Source: Antedon mediterranea (taxonomy: Eukaryota > Echinodermata > Crinoidea > Comatulida > Antedonidae). From it: 64,000 nucleotides of DNA. This document shows, piece by piece, positions 1 through 10,420 of the stretch. Position 1 is the stretch's first letter; each line of letters begins with the position of its first letter. The position numbers and the translations under genes were made by a program. The stretch lies in the NCBI RefSeq assembly GCF_964355755.1, contig NC_092670.1, positions 5,111,001 through 5,175,000 of the forward strand. Reading direction: 5' to 3'. The notes beneath the pieces were generated by a model that saw nothing but the letters and a program-made list of their open reading frames with translations, made no database searches and was not told the origin of the DNA.

Positions 1-405
1 CACAAAACAATCTGAAAAATAGTTGAAGTTGGTTATTTCTTGTGATATTAGTCATACATAGTGTGTATTTAAATAAATAAATAATGGAGATGAAAAATGT
101 CTTCTTTAACACAAATTGGCAATTAGCGGTCTTTTTTTGTGCAAACCGCAATTTTAAACTGAAAAGAACGCAATGAATACATTTCTTAATTGATTTTTAA
201 TTGAAACCACGTAGAGAACAACGCGCTTTTGATTAAAAATACAAATAATTGAATTGAATTTTAAAGAAAAAAATCACAGCCACGCCAATCATTTCATTTT
301 CAAAGAAAAAAAATCATAACACAATTTAGATAGCTTAACCTAAGTAGGCATACGGCCCGTGTTCATTAGTTGAAGAAAATGTACAGAAAACACACCTTGA
401 AGCAT
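1..405 (-). other. 3' untranslated and downstream region of the CRH-type gene
   Basis: This is AT-rich sequence downstream of the stop codon on the minus strand. An ATTAAA hexamer on the minus strand (201-196) is a possible polyadenylation signal about 205 bases after the stop. Nothing else is recognisable. Confidence 0.35.
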
Positions 406-572
406 TCAGCGACCAACGCCCTCCATTTTCAATCTTTGATTTGATACAACTTCTCTTGTGTTCTCTTCTTCCATTTCAAGTCGTAATAATTCTAATAGCC
501 CTAATGTACCAACTGGTCTAGAATTACTTCCACGCTTCAGGGCCATGTGTTTTGGATTTACCTCTTCCACAT
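406..572 (-). CDS. CRH-type neuropeptide precursor, final coding exon with the mature amidated peptide
   Basis: An acceptor (TTATAG at 573-578) opens this exon, and two bases complete Asp70 from the exon at 1965-2178. The frame then runs 54 codons to TGA at 408-406. The spliced protein has 124 residues. A dibasic site (Lys82-Arg83) precedes a peptide of 39 residues (84-122), then Gly123 as amide donor, Arg124 and stop. This is the layout of a C-terminal CRH/urocortin/DH44 peptide. Family-like traits are a Pro near the start (P89), a LLELLRLEM helix resembling LLREVLEMA of CRH, and the end SNQRLKMEGVG-R resembling SNRKLMEIIG-K. The length is close to the 41 residues of vertebrate CRH. The SxD/LTF section of classical CRH is not conserved. 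The peptide would be processed in the secretory pathway and act on a class B GPCR. The precursor layout is well supported; the exact family is inferred from a few conserved positions. Confidence 0.7.
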
Positions 573-1964
573 CTATAATGTAATATCAACAACGCAATTT
601 CAGTATTATTCATTTGTATTCTTAGTTTTAAAACACAATTAACTCTCAACTTATCTAAACATTCTCAAATTAAAAGTAAACAATTTGTAATATGAATAAA
701 ATGCTACAGAGTGAGTGAGTGGCCGAGCGGTTAAGACAGTGGAACCATAATTAAGTAGCCATAACATCGGCAAGGGTTCGAGGCTCACTCGCTCTATGGT
801 TCTGGTGGTAGAACGAGTCTTCTCGGATAAGGACTATAAACCGCAGATCCAGTGTACACATAGCTCATGCGCACTTTAAAGAACCTAGTACATCTTTCGA
901 GACGAGTAGGGGGTTACCCCGGTGTACTAGTCCACACAAACACAGTCACTGTCACTCACAGCCACTGTGCAAATTGGGACTGGACCGTTTTAGAGGTGTT
1001 TACCACCTGTTGGTCCAGATCCTTCACTAACTGAGTTAGTGAGAAGTCGAATAAATAAATAAATAAATAAATACAATCCGAGTCTAAACTCGGAGGAGAA
1101 GTTTGTGGACAAATTTAGACATTTCTTTAATGTTTCACTTTCACAGTAAGAGTATGAGAATGTGATTTTTGAACATCTAAGTGTGGGATGATACGGTACG
1201 TTAAGTGTTCCATTTTTATAAAAATTACTTTTTTTAATTTCAGGTCTGGCATTTTGTAATCTTTTTGCTTATGTTGTCAGTTAAAAACATTGCTTAGTGA
1301 AAACTGAAGTTTGTAATGAATGTACTTCGCCATATTTAAGAAGAATAGCATATGCATATACATTATATTTACTCTGCTGAATTGCTCGACAAGTACAGAA
1401 AAGTCTTCCTTGAAGTAAGAAAGATTATTTTGATTATTGCGCTAATAATGAATATTGTGCATCGTCTGTCACAAGCTTTAAGACTGCAATTGACAACCGT
1501 AATATTGTAATTATTTCGAAGTACCGACGCACCATTTAATAAATTGAATGTTCCAGAAATGTATAGATTTGTTGTTACTTTTAGTCAAATCAGAAACGTG
1601 TTGATTTAGGCCTATATTATTGTTAATTGTTTTGATTTCTGACACCCACGGAGTACTGAAAAAGGTTGATTGGGTAACAAACATTTTGTTATAGGCCCAC
1701 CGGCTTAAATCCAACTGTTAGGGAACAATACTTTTTACAAAATGGTATAGTTACTCTGTTCGTGATATTATTCTGAATTTGTATTTATGCCTACTTTTTA
1801 AGTTTCATTAAGTTCTAACGGTGATACGATTGTTTGCTGTATTTTCCATTTCTGACATTACATGCATACATATTTTAAAGGAGGTTTCAGACAGAATTTA
1901 AAGAAAAAACGCATGACGCTTTATAAAATAAGTCTAATAAATGACGTAATATAAAATGACTCAC
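573..1964 (-). other. Intron of the CRH-type precursor gene
   Basis: This intron of about 1.4 kb lies between the two coding exons, with GTGAGT at its 5' end (1964 downward) and TTATAG at its 3' end. It is phase 1. It contains a tRNA-derived SINE on the opposite strand (709-1072). An open frame on the minus strand at 1511-1714 shows no family resemblance and is treated as chance. Confidence 0.65.
709..1072 (+). mobile_element. tRNA-derived SINE with (AAAT)n tail
   Basis: The head looks like a class II tRNA: an A box TGGCCGAGCGG at 720-730 and a B box GGTTCGAGGC at 775-784, the internal RNA polymerase III promoter. It is followed by an unrelated body of about 265 bp and a 3' tail of repeated AAAT units (1050-1072). 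Parts of the body recur, inverted, near 10140-10275 and 62390-62490, so it is a dispersed family. It sits inside the CRH-type intron, antisense to the gene. No clear target-site duplication was found. Confidence 0.8.
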
Positions 1965-2178
1965 CGTTGTTTCTGTAAGCCTCTTGTAAATCTAACATAT
2001 CTTTGTAGTAATTAATGAAATTGTAAATTTCGTCTAGATTTTCGGAATATTCTGGTGCATTTCGAGCAGTTCTAATTGGTTGAGGAGGATAGGCTTCTAG
2101 TACAACTATACAAACAGCGAGTACACCTATCAGACAATACATCCACAATGTGGCTTGTGTCCTGCATGCCATTATAAA
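1965..2178 (-). CDS. CRH-type neuropeptide precursor, upstream coding exon (signal peptide and N-terminal propeptide)
   Basis: Coding starts at 2172 and runs to 1965 on the minus strand, giving 69 codons plus one base (phase 1). Residues 1-27 are a typical signal peptide with a hydrophobic core (CLIGVLAVCIVVL) and a likely cleavage after LEA. Residues 28-69 begin YPPQP and form an acidic, tyrosine-rich propeptide. A strong donor, G|GTGAGT, follows base 1965. A long pyrimidine tract ending in AG (2179-2180) lies six bases before the ATG. This gives a clean exon and implies a non-coding 5' exon upstream that I could not place. The last base (G) joins AT of the exon at 572 to make Asp70 and keeps the frame. 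The YPP start looks a little like neuropeptide Y, but the downstream exon argues against that. The exon boundaries are seen directly; the family call rests on the second exon. Confidence 0.75.
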
Positions 2179-2649
2179 CTAAAAGAAGAAGAAGAAAGAA
2201 ACTTATAATCACTTTGAATGTTTATCTTTCTCACCTATAAAATGGTGAAAATAGAATCAATATTTTAAATAATTTATCATACAATTAGAGTATTAAGTAC
2301 CGAAATTCCTGTAACCAAATACAAACAGAAAAAAGGAATAAATAATTAGTACTTGATTAACTCTTTAATTAATAAGTGCTCTTTGCTCGTGCAGTTGGAC
2401 AGTGTACGCTTTAGATATCACACATTTAATCTTCGACCTTTCTAATTATGCTACAGGTAATCGGTTTCTGTCTTGTTTGACTTCAATCATCATATTTTTA
2501 ATTGAAATTGCATTTATAATTGTATCGTAAACATTTATAAGTGGAACACGTTAGAAACTAGAGCTTTCGGTGATAGGCGAGGTACTGTATGCTTGTTTTG
2601 AGATATCGATGTATGTAATGTGTGTTATGATTTAGTCATATTACTGTAC
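2179..2649. other. Upstream flank of the CRH-type gene
   Basis: The pyrimidine tract and AG used by the upstream coding exon lie at 2179-2205. The rest is AT-rich and may hold a 5' untranslated exon or promoter, but neither can be placed from sequence alone. Confidence 0.3.
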
Positions 2650-2935
2650 AGTGCCATCATGCTATACAAAAGTTTTATACAATTTGTAACTTTGCTAAAA
2701 AAGTTTTTTTATACAATTTTTCACTTTGCTGAAAATTTTATTTTTTATATAATGTGTCACTTTTCTGTAAAAGTTGTTTTTATAAAATGTGTCACTTTGC
2801 TGCAAAAGTAGCCTTATAATTATATTGAGTCACTTTGATAATATACAAGTTCTTTTTATATAATGTGTCACCTTAATGATTCACCTTGCTACAAAAATAG
2901 TTTATATAATATCACTTTTAAATAGATGCATCTAC
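2650..2935 (+). repeat. Degenerate minisatellite, roughly 36-bp unit
   Basis: About seven diverged copies of a unit reading approximately TATAATGTGTCACTTTGCTG then AAAAGTTGTTTTTA. Spacing varies and some copies are truncated. A short open frame at 2620-2811 simply reads through it. Confidence 0.6.
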
Positions 2936-3612
2936 ATCATAGTAAAATTAAATTAACAAAACTATATAAAAAAAAGGTAAACTTAAATTCCAATGCATTT
3001 ATAAAATTTACTTTCCATTTGCAATACAGAATTATACATATAAAAACAGCATTATAACAACTATTTAAAATTATCAAAATATACAATTTGTACTACAACT
3101 GAAGTGGTGTTAAAAATTATGGAAGTGTTATTAAAATACTGTGGTGGTATCTGGTCGAATTTTCTAAACCTCAGTTCCACATTCCTTCTAAATGGCACTA
3201 AAATAGTTCGTTATTTTCCAAATAATTGTTTTGTAAAATAATAAATTGCCCCTACAGGTAGACCTACCCAAGGTTGAGTAAAACATAATGCTGTAAAATT
3301 TAGGAAACATTATCATCACATAGGATATTATGATATACTATTTGTTTTAACATGATAACAGTCATGTTTGAAGTAATTTTTCTTATCCTGACGTGAACAT
3401 GTATGTCCTACGTGAGGGGGATGGGGTAAGGATTGTTTGGATCGAAATTAGTAAATCGATAAATAAGTGAATGTTTGCGGTACAGCAATTCGTTTTAGTT
3501 GTTGAATTATCTTTAGAAAAGAAAATCTTAAAAAAAAGCATAAAACTTGTAAATTAGTTATTCATTATGTTGGATATAATTGCTTTATCAAACGTGTTGT
3601 TTTAGTATTTAA
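2936..3612. other. Unassigned AT-rich DNA
   Basis: No exon, RNA gene or repeat was recognised. The 3' part may be decayed LINE sequence continuous with the fragment that follows. Confidence 0.4.
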
Positions 3613-3861
3613 AATGGATGCAAGTTAAATAATAAACTTCTCCTTCATGTTCCTAAATGGAAACTTCAGACATATGGCCATCGTGCATTTTCCTGTGCAG
3701 CACCCATTTTGTGGAATAAACTGCCAATCGACATAAAGACATCTGAAAACATCAACACTTTCAAAACACGACTAAACACCCATTTTTACACAGAGGCATT
3801 TCCTGCTTAACTTTGTCAAGCGCCTTTGAACATTATTATGGATACTGGCGCTATATAAATC

Positions 3862-3895
<34 letters not shown>
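3613..3895 (+). mobile_element. 5'-truncated L2/CR1-like LINE 3' end
   Basis: A frame open from 3613 to TAA at 3810 encodes the typical end of an L2/CR1 reverse-transcriptase ORF, with YGHRAFSCAAPILWNKLP then FKTRLNTHFYTEAF. It is followed by the 3' signature GCGCTATATAAATCTGATTG and a (GATT)n tail at 3864-3895. The copy is non-functional: it lacks the endonuclease and RT catalytic domains. A stop (TAA at 3610) closes the frame upstream. Confidence 0.85.
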
Positions 3896-3899
<4 letters not shown>

Positions 3900-5849
3900 A
3901 TGAAAATTAATAATAATTTTAAAACATTTGGTAGCAACTGCAGATTAATTGCAGTACAACGAAGTACGATTGATATTTGAAACAGTCATCAACAAAAACC
4001 TGGAAAACAAATGCTATCTTAAAATATAGCCTATGTCAGTACATTAAAGTAGAATGAAATACTTTTTATAGTTTATATGATATAAATAAAATACTTACAA
4101 TTATGAACCTTTAATAAATATCACTAGAAGAGTAGAGTGTTGTTTGCTAACAGTTAGGTATTATTCCTCCACTATCGCTTTTATGAATGATCGGAATAAC
4201 ATCAGCAAGCTCTTATTTATACAATCTGTGGTATTTTCTTTAAGACGTAATTTTGCTAATAAATCAAATCTCACGTGCTGTAGCCCACGCGGTCCATTTC
4301 ATAAGACGTGCGTTTGCGCATTCTGACAGTGCGCCCTCTAGGTATAGATAGTGATAAATAATTGTCCAATCAGAATGAATTATGAGGTAATGAACGTTAA
4401 GGAAGTATTACATCATAGCTAGCTTTTAAACCGCAATACATGATACTGGCATTAGCTTCGTGTATTTTCAAAATATCAGTTTTCAACGCTCACATAACAT
4501 AAATCAACGAACCAATTAGGAATTAAAACCATGAAAATGTCAACACGAGAGTTGCACATTTGAAAGTTGCTCCTTAAAATTAAATCCAGTGGGGAGGTAT
4601 AACTAAACTATATTGTAGTTGTCGTTATATACAACGTACTATACATTTCATCTGGACGGCTTGGAGTTTCAAGAGTTGCACATAAATGTATAATGAAGTA
4701 CTGTCATAAGTTAGATAACGATATTGAGATTTATGACAGGTTACCCGAGCACGTGTGCCGTGTATAACAATACATGATTTCCTTATAGATGTGTATATCA
4801 TGATTAAGTATAGTATTAATACTGTATGTCAATAATATGCCTACTTGTGAACTACAGCATTGTTCAAAATCAACACAAAATGAAATATTCGACACAAGCC
4901 TATAAAAACATGTAATTTAGCTTCAGGGAAATCTAAATTTTGAACATTTTTTAAATAAAAATATCGTTACTATATAAAGCTTCAAACTGTCTAGACTAGT
5001 TCTTTTTACTGTAAATGAAAACACTTATTAAATATTATTACTACATCGTGACGATCTCTTATTCTACAATAATGTATCACGTTCTTGTAGACATGTTCCG
5101 GGATGTTAATCCGGAAAAATTGTAGTGACGTAATAAACGTCATTAATAAGGCATTATTTGGACAAGCTACTCTCTGAAAAACGTGTGATAATGCATAATT
5201 TGAAATAGACATTTCCAGACTGCTTACAAATACGACTGTGAGGTATATCCGTGTTACGCACCCTTTAAGGACTTGGGACATTCCCTCGGACGTCCTAGCC
5301 GAAGCCGAAGATTTGAACGTAGCACGTGTAGGCCTACCAACTTACGTGTCTGCACCAAATAGTAACTCCATTCTGGCTTTTTTTGCCTCCCGTATAAAGT
5401 TTTATAAACAAATAAAAATCAAACGTGATAGGCCTACACGAAAATGGTACCTTGCACTCGAACACCAACATGGCAATACATTTCTTACGTTACAGTAGCC
5501 TAAATTTTACGTGATTTAAATTGTATAAAATGACCCAGCAATTGATTAAAAGGAACATTAAAGGATAAGAACCTGAACTTCCGAATGTAATACAAAAGGA
5601 CGTCTGAACATGAAGAAGCAAGAATGAGTGTGGACATGTAACTTTGCATAAATGCGTGCATTCGACCTTACATTACGTGTTTAACCAACTTCAGACTTGG
5701 TCATGATCTTCAACATAATTTCCAAATAAAACATTTTAACAGTCTGTATATGCGTTCTTCCACATGTACCGGTTCAACTTAAAAGCTAATAGGCATATAG
5801 TCTGTGACGCGTGGTGTGTCGGAGACATGAGACAACAGCAGAGACATAA
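3896..5849. other. Unassigned AT-rich DNA
   Basis: Short open frames on both strands here (4144-4326, 5006-5281, 5238-5498) have no recognisable domain, no flanking splice-site pattern I trust, and AT-rich composition like their surroundings. I see no gene. Confidence 0.45.
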
Positions 5850-5937
5850 CGTGACTCGCTTCATTTACAATCGACGAATTTTAAAACGAGCTGAAACGGG
5901 TCTACCCCTATGGAACGGCTCCTTTGCCTTCAGTTCA

Positions 5938-6570
5938 CATTTATCATGCAGTACACACCAATCGTCATGCAGTACACACCAATCGTCATGCAGTACACAC
6001 CAATCGTCATGCAGTACACACCAATGGTCATGCAGTACACACCAATGGTCATGCAGTACACACCAATCGTCATGCAGTACACACCAAACGTCATGCAGTA
6101 CACACCAAACGTCATGCAGTACACACCAAACATCATGCAGTACACACCAATGGTCATGCCGTCGTGCATGCAGTACACTATGGGACGCCTACTCTGCCTT
6201 CAGTTCACATTTATCATGCAGTACACACCAATCGTCATGCAGTACACACCAATCGTCATGCAGTACACACAATGGTCATGCAGTACACACCAATCGTCAT
6301 GCAGTACACACCAAACATCATGCAGTACACACCAATCGTCATGCAGTACACACCAAACGTCATGCAGTACACACCTAACATCATACAGTACACACAAATC
6401 GTCATGCAGTACACACCAAACATCATGCAGTACATACCAATGGTCATGCAGTCGTGCATGCAGTACACACCAATGGTCATGCAGTATACACCAATGGTCA
6501 TGCAGTACACACCAATCGTCATGCAGTACACACCAATCGTCATTCAGTACACATCAATCGTCATGCAGTG
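5938..6570 (+). repeat. 21-bp tandem repeat array, left arm
   Basis: About 28 copies of a unit reading CATGCAGTACACACCAATCG plus T, in two blocks split by a partial copy of the outer arm segment at 6178-6215. Because 21 is a multiple of three and the unit has no stop in several frames, the array creates long artificial open frames (repeating MQYTPIV or HAVHTNR) on both strands. None has an independent sign of being a gene. Confidence 0.9.
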
Positions 6571-6899
6571 AAATATTGCGTAATTTATACCGCCACCTAT
6601 CGACAAAATCGAATATCACGTGACTTTTATTAGACGGCTGTAAAACTAAGACTATTTAAACTTCTTTTATGGAATTCAATAATTGCAATGGCCTCCTAGC
6701 CGCGCCTGTGTCTCGCATAATAAATTAATTGTATATATAAAAAACAGAGCATTTACAGAGATGTGTAGCGGTTAAAATAAGTACAGTATGTCAAGCATAA
6801 AAGAAAAATAAAAATCGATGGCCTTAGTTTTATTTTTCTAATAAATGTCACGTGATATTCGATTTTGTCGATAGTTGGCAGTATAAATTACGCAATATT

Positions 6900-7242
6900 T
6901 CACTGCATGACGATTGGTGTGTACTGCATGACGATTGGTGTGTATTGCATGACGATTAGTGTGTACTGCATGACGATTGGTGTGTACTGCAGACCATTGG
7001 TGTGTACTGCATGCACGACTGCATGACCATTGGTGTGTACTGCATGATGTTTGGTGTGTACTGCATGACGATTGGCATGGTGTGTACTGCATGACAATTG
7101 GTGTGTACTGCATGACGTTTGGTGTGTACTGCATGACGATTGGTGTGTACTGCATGATGTTTGGTGTGTACTGCATGCTGACGATTGGTGTGTACTGCAT
7201 GGCCATTGGTATGTACTGCATGACGATTGGTGTGTACTGCAT
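6900..7242 (-). repeat. 21-bp tandem repeat array, right arm
   Basis: About 16 copies of the same 21-bp unit as the left arm, in inverse orientation, with a few indels (for example near 7075 and 7178). The open frames over this array are artefacts of the repeat. Confidence 0.9.
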
Positions 7243-7345
7243 GATAAATGTGAACTGAAGGCAGAGGAGGCGTTCCATATACCCCAAGCCGTTTATGAGT
7301 TTGAACCGCAGTACCCCTGTTTACGAATAAACACGAGGGGATCTG

Positions 7346-10129
7346 AAAACCGACTGTAGGCTATGTTGTTTTTGCTATCATTATTATCAATGATATTTTA
7401 GCTACATTTGAAAACACAAGTTCTCAGCTATCCTATATTAAGCCTAATTGAAAACAATAAACAATATTTAATAGCCAGGAGATAACATGTTCTCTATGAT
7501 GTTTTATGATTTAAAATGAGTCTAGGCCTAAAACGTCAACCGGGTTCGCCTGGTTAAATCAGGTAAAAACGTAATTATGTGCATTAGTATTGAACTAATT
7601 CGATGAAGAAGTTAATACCGAATGACAGAGTGAATGTATTATCTGTATTGGTTGATTGATTCAGATTGGTTTGTTAAAATAATATATGCCTAGCCTACAA
7701 GATAAAACACAAAAAATACCACACGGTTCGATTCATTTTTACAAACAGAGTTAAAACAGAGCAAATACACTTCACTTTTTCAACATACATTCAACAGCCA
7801 GCTCATGATAAACCTATAATTTCAAATCTCAAGTAATTTGAAGTAGTTTCGACTATAGGAAAAATCCTGTTACTGTGACATCACCATGATTTGACCTTAT
7901 ATGATCCTCTAATAAGTAGCCTAGGCCCAAGAAAGCATGAATGAACCATCTTAAAGAATATATTTTTAAAACTAAAATAGATGCCTTTTTTTATAATTGT
8001 TATGGTTTTTTAGAAACGCATTTATTTGGATTGTCTAATGACTTATTATTGAAACCGATTAATACGATTAATTGCCTAGGTTAACTTAGGGTAAGGGAAA
8101 CATGGTCACTTGATTATATACAGTTATTAGTATACATTATGATAACAAATAGGCTAACAATCCACCTACACAATGTCAATATGCTTTAAACATGATCTTT
8201 CCCTTCAGGCTTTAATTGATATTATTATGTCTGTTAGTTCTATGTCTAATGGTTTATTTATCGAATATGTTTTAAAGATATTCTAGTTAAAATTAAAGAC
8301 CGTTATTTGCGGCCCAATATGTACAGTACATTTTCACGATATTACAATGTCAATGTTCGATCTTTTATTTTCGCGATTTGATTGTTTTGATGAAAAAGTA
8401 TTTCTTAGTTCTATAAAGTATGCCATAACAATCTACAGTAATAGCTGTTTATTTTTTATGAAGTATGGACGACAAAAGATGTAAATAATTAGATTCTATG
8501 ATTTCGAATCTGGCCTATATTGTCATTTAACATTATACATAATTAACTTTTTTTCTGATTTATTTGTATTCAAGACAGGACCACAATGCAAAACAGGTTT
8601 CTTTTAACTGATTGTGTAATCCTGTATAAAAATGTTGTTAAATACATAAATAAATTAATTAATATTAAGACTTAGGCTATATAGCACGTATGTCTATAAG
8701 CTCAATCCACGGCACTTCTTATACTGTCATAATAAAAAAATTCCCTACAGTTTAGGGCACAAATCATATACAGACCGTGCATTTTAGTAGGACTATATAA
8801 TAACTATGGCAATAAACAAGTTACTAATATACAACATTTAGCTTATAACACCGTTGATTTTAGTTAGATAGGCCTAATATACGGTAGTAACTGTATTCAT
8901 AACAGGTACTAATTATAAATAAGAGTCCTCTTGGCAAGTGTTTTATTTAGTTGGCGCCGCGTTAGTTACTCGCGAGTGGCGTTTGTCGTATGTGATCACG
9001 TTTTGCGCGACGCTCGTTTTCAATTGGCGCCCACTTGATATTTTCAGACACATAATGTATACAAAGTTACAAAAATTGTGAAGGATTCGTGAAATGATTT
9101 TAGAATTGTTGTGTTGAAACATCGGTTAAACCTTTTATTTCCAAATTATATAAAAAAAACAAGAGGACACGATTATTAATTAATGTCCAACTAAGTCACT
9201 GAAAACACAAATTCTATCCACATGTGTCGTCAAAAAAATCCTACTTTTCGGCGAATTTATCTGAGATGAAATAAGGGAATAAATCACGCTACCCTTTCTA
9301 TCACTAAGCTTTGCCTAAACGCAGCGATACCTACAATTTGTTTCTGCACAAACTTTACGAGGTCTGATTGGTTGGGTCTTTCGCATCGGAAAATGTAAAA
9401 AAAAAACATAATTAATTTAGGCACAATAGGATTCAAATAATCTGTTCTGAAAAAATAAACTTAACATCACTGGAAGATAATAGAGCTGAAGTTGATATGA
9501 TGGAAACTTACAAATATATCACTAACCGAATGTCTTCTCCGGAAAGATATTTTTTTTTCCTTACCGTAAAGGTTTGAGAGGTCACTCCTGGAAGATATAC
9601 AAGAACATATTTCATTAACAAAAATCTTTAATTGCAACACGATTAGATTTAGGAGTGACAGTGATTATTAAAATTAATTCTGTAACAAGTCATGGTGATA
9701 AATTATTATATTGACTGCAGCTATCTGGTTCAGAAGATTACCGCACAGTACGTAAAAATGTGTTATTAGACCTAAATCGCCAACCCTGGATATGTCATCG
9801 TTGTTGTTCTTCTAACCGCGTCTATTAATATCGCTGTGATCTGGATTCTAATCTGTTTTAAAGTTATTGTGAAATTTTAATTAGCGAATGACCTTCAATA
9901 ACGAATCTACGATGAAAAATTATTTTGTAAAACCTGCGACAGGTCAATATAACAGTGTGTTACCGGTATATCATTGTTTCTAAACGTTTCTAGATTCTTT
10001 GCTTCAGGTAAAAAATAACCGTTTAAGGTGATTTGTTCATATTATAATACGTTGTGGGTTAATTTTAAAACTTAAAATAGGTCTAAAACTGGTTTTCTTA
10101 TTTGAATGCCAAGCTGACACGAGGCTCTC
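7346..10129. other. Unassigned AT-rich DNA
   Basis: No gene seen. One GC-richer spot at 8930-9035 has CAAGTG near its left edge and CACTTG at its right, with GGCGCC near both, and may be a worn small inverted-repeat element. Confidence 0.4.
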
Positions 10130-10420
10130 ATTCAGATGTTACTATACTACTGTGTATGCGGGTAACCCCCTACGCACTGTTCGAAGTGTTATGTTCTTTA
10201 AAGTGAGCATTTAGTGTACACTGGACCTATGGTTTATAGTCCTTAATAAGACTCCTTCTACCACCAGAACCATGAAACGATTCCCCCTGGAACTCTTGCA
10301 GATATTGGCTTTACATTAACCTTCCTCTGCCTTATTCGTGACGATGCGTCGGGGCAACCCTTGAGAATATTCCTCCTACCACCAGCACCATGGAACGAGT
10401 GAGCATAGAACCCTTTCCGA
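10130..10420 (-). mobile_element. Truncated SINE-family relic, rearranged
   Basis: On the minus strand, 10275-10150 matches the body of the SINE at 709-1072: GTTCTGGTGGTAGAA, GGACTATAAACC, TCCAGTGTACAC, CACTTTAAAGAAC and TAGGGGGTTACCC occur in the same order. The motif CTACCACCAG plus ACCATG-GAACGA occurs twice (10257 and 10376 areas), suggesting a tandem or nested copy. The tRNA-like head is missing. A minus-strand open frame at 10258-10500 lies in this element and is not a gene. Confidence 0.65.

Larger units (their letters stand above)
5850..7345. mobile_element. Foldback element with tandem-repeat inverted arms
   Basis: The left arm (about 5850-6653) and right arm (about 6820-7345) are inverted copies around a spacer of about 165 bp. 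Each arm has an outer unique segment (TTCAGTTCACATTTATCATG on the left, its complement at 7237-7256), an array of 21-bp units and an inner unique segment (GAAATATTGCGTAATTTATA at 6570-6589, its complement at 6881-6900). The left arm is longer because its outer segment plus array is duplicated (second copy from about 6178). The layout matches foldback transposons such as Drosophila FB and sea urchin TU elements. No transposase is present, so it would be non-autonomous. No target-site duplication was identified. Confidence 0.7.

Noticed and set aside
709-795. A functional tRNA-Leu or tRNA-Ser gene.
   Set aside because: A and B boxes are present, but the stems are not all complementary, and the element continues into a SINE body with an AAAT tail.
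1965-2178. Neuropeptide Y/F precursor, because YPPQP follows the signal peptide and a Tyr-rich helix follows.
   Set aside because: There is no RxRF/Y-Gly ending near the exon end, and the downstream exon joins in frame and supplies a dibasic site plus a CRH-like amidated peptide.
5764-6623. Large His/Val/Thr- or Met-Gln-Tyr-rich proteins over the 21-bp arrays on both strands.
   Set aside because: Open in several frames at once because the repeat length is a multiple of three; no start context, domain or unique coding sequence.
5938-7242. CRISPR array.
   Set aside because: The units are contiguous 21-bp tandem repeats without unique spacers, in a eukaryotic context.
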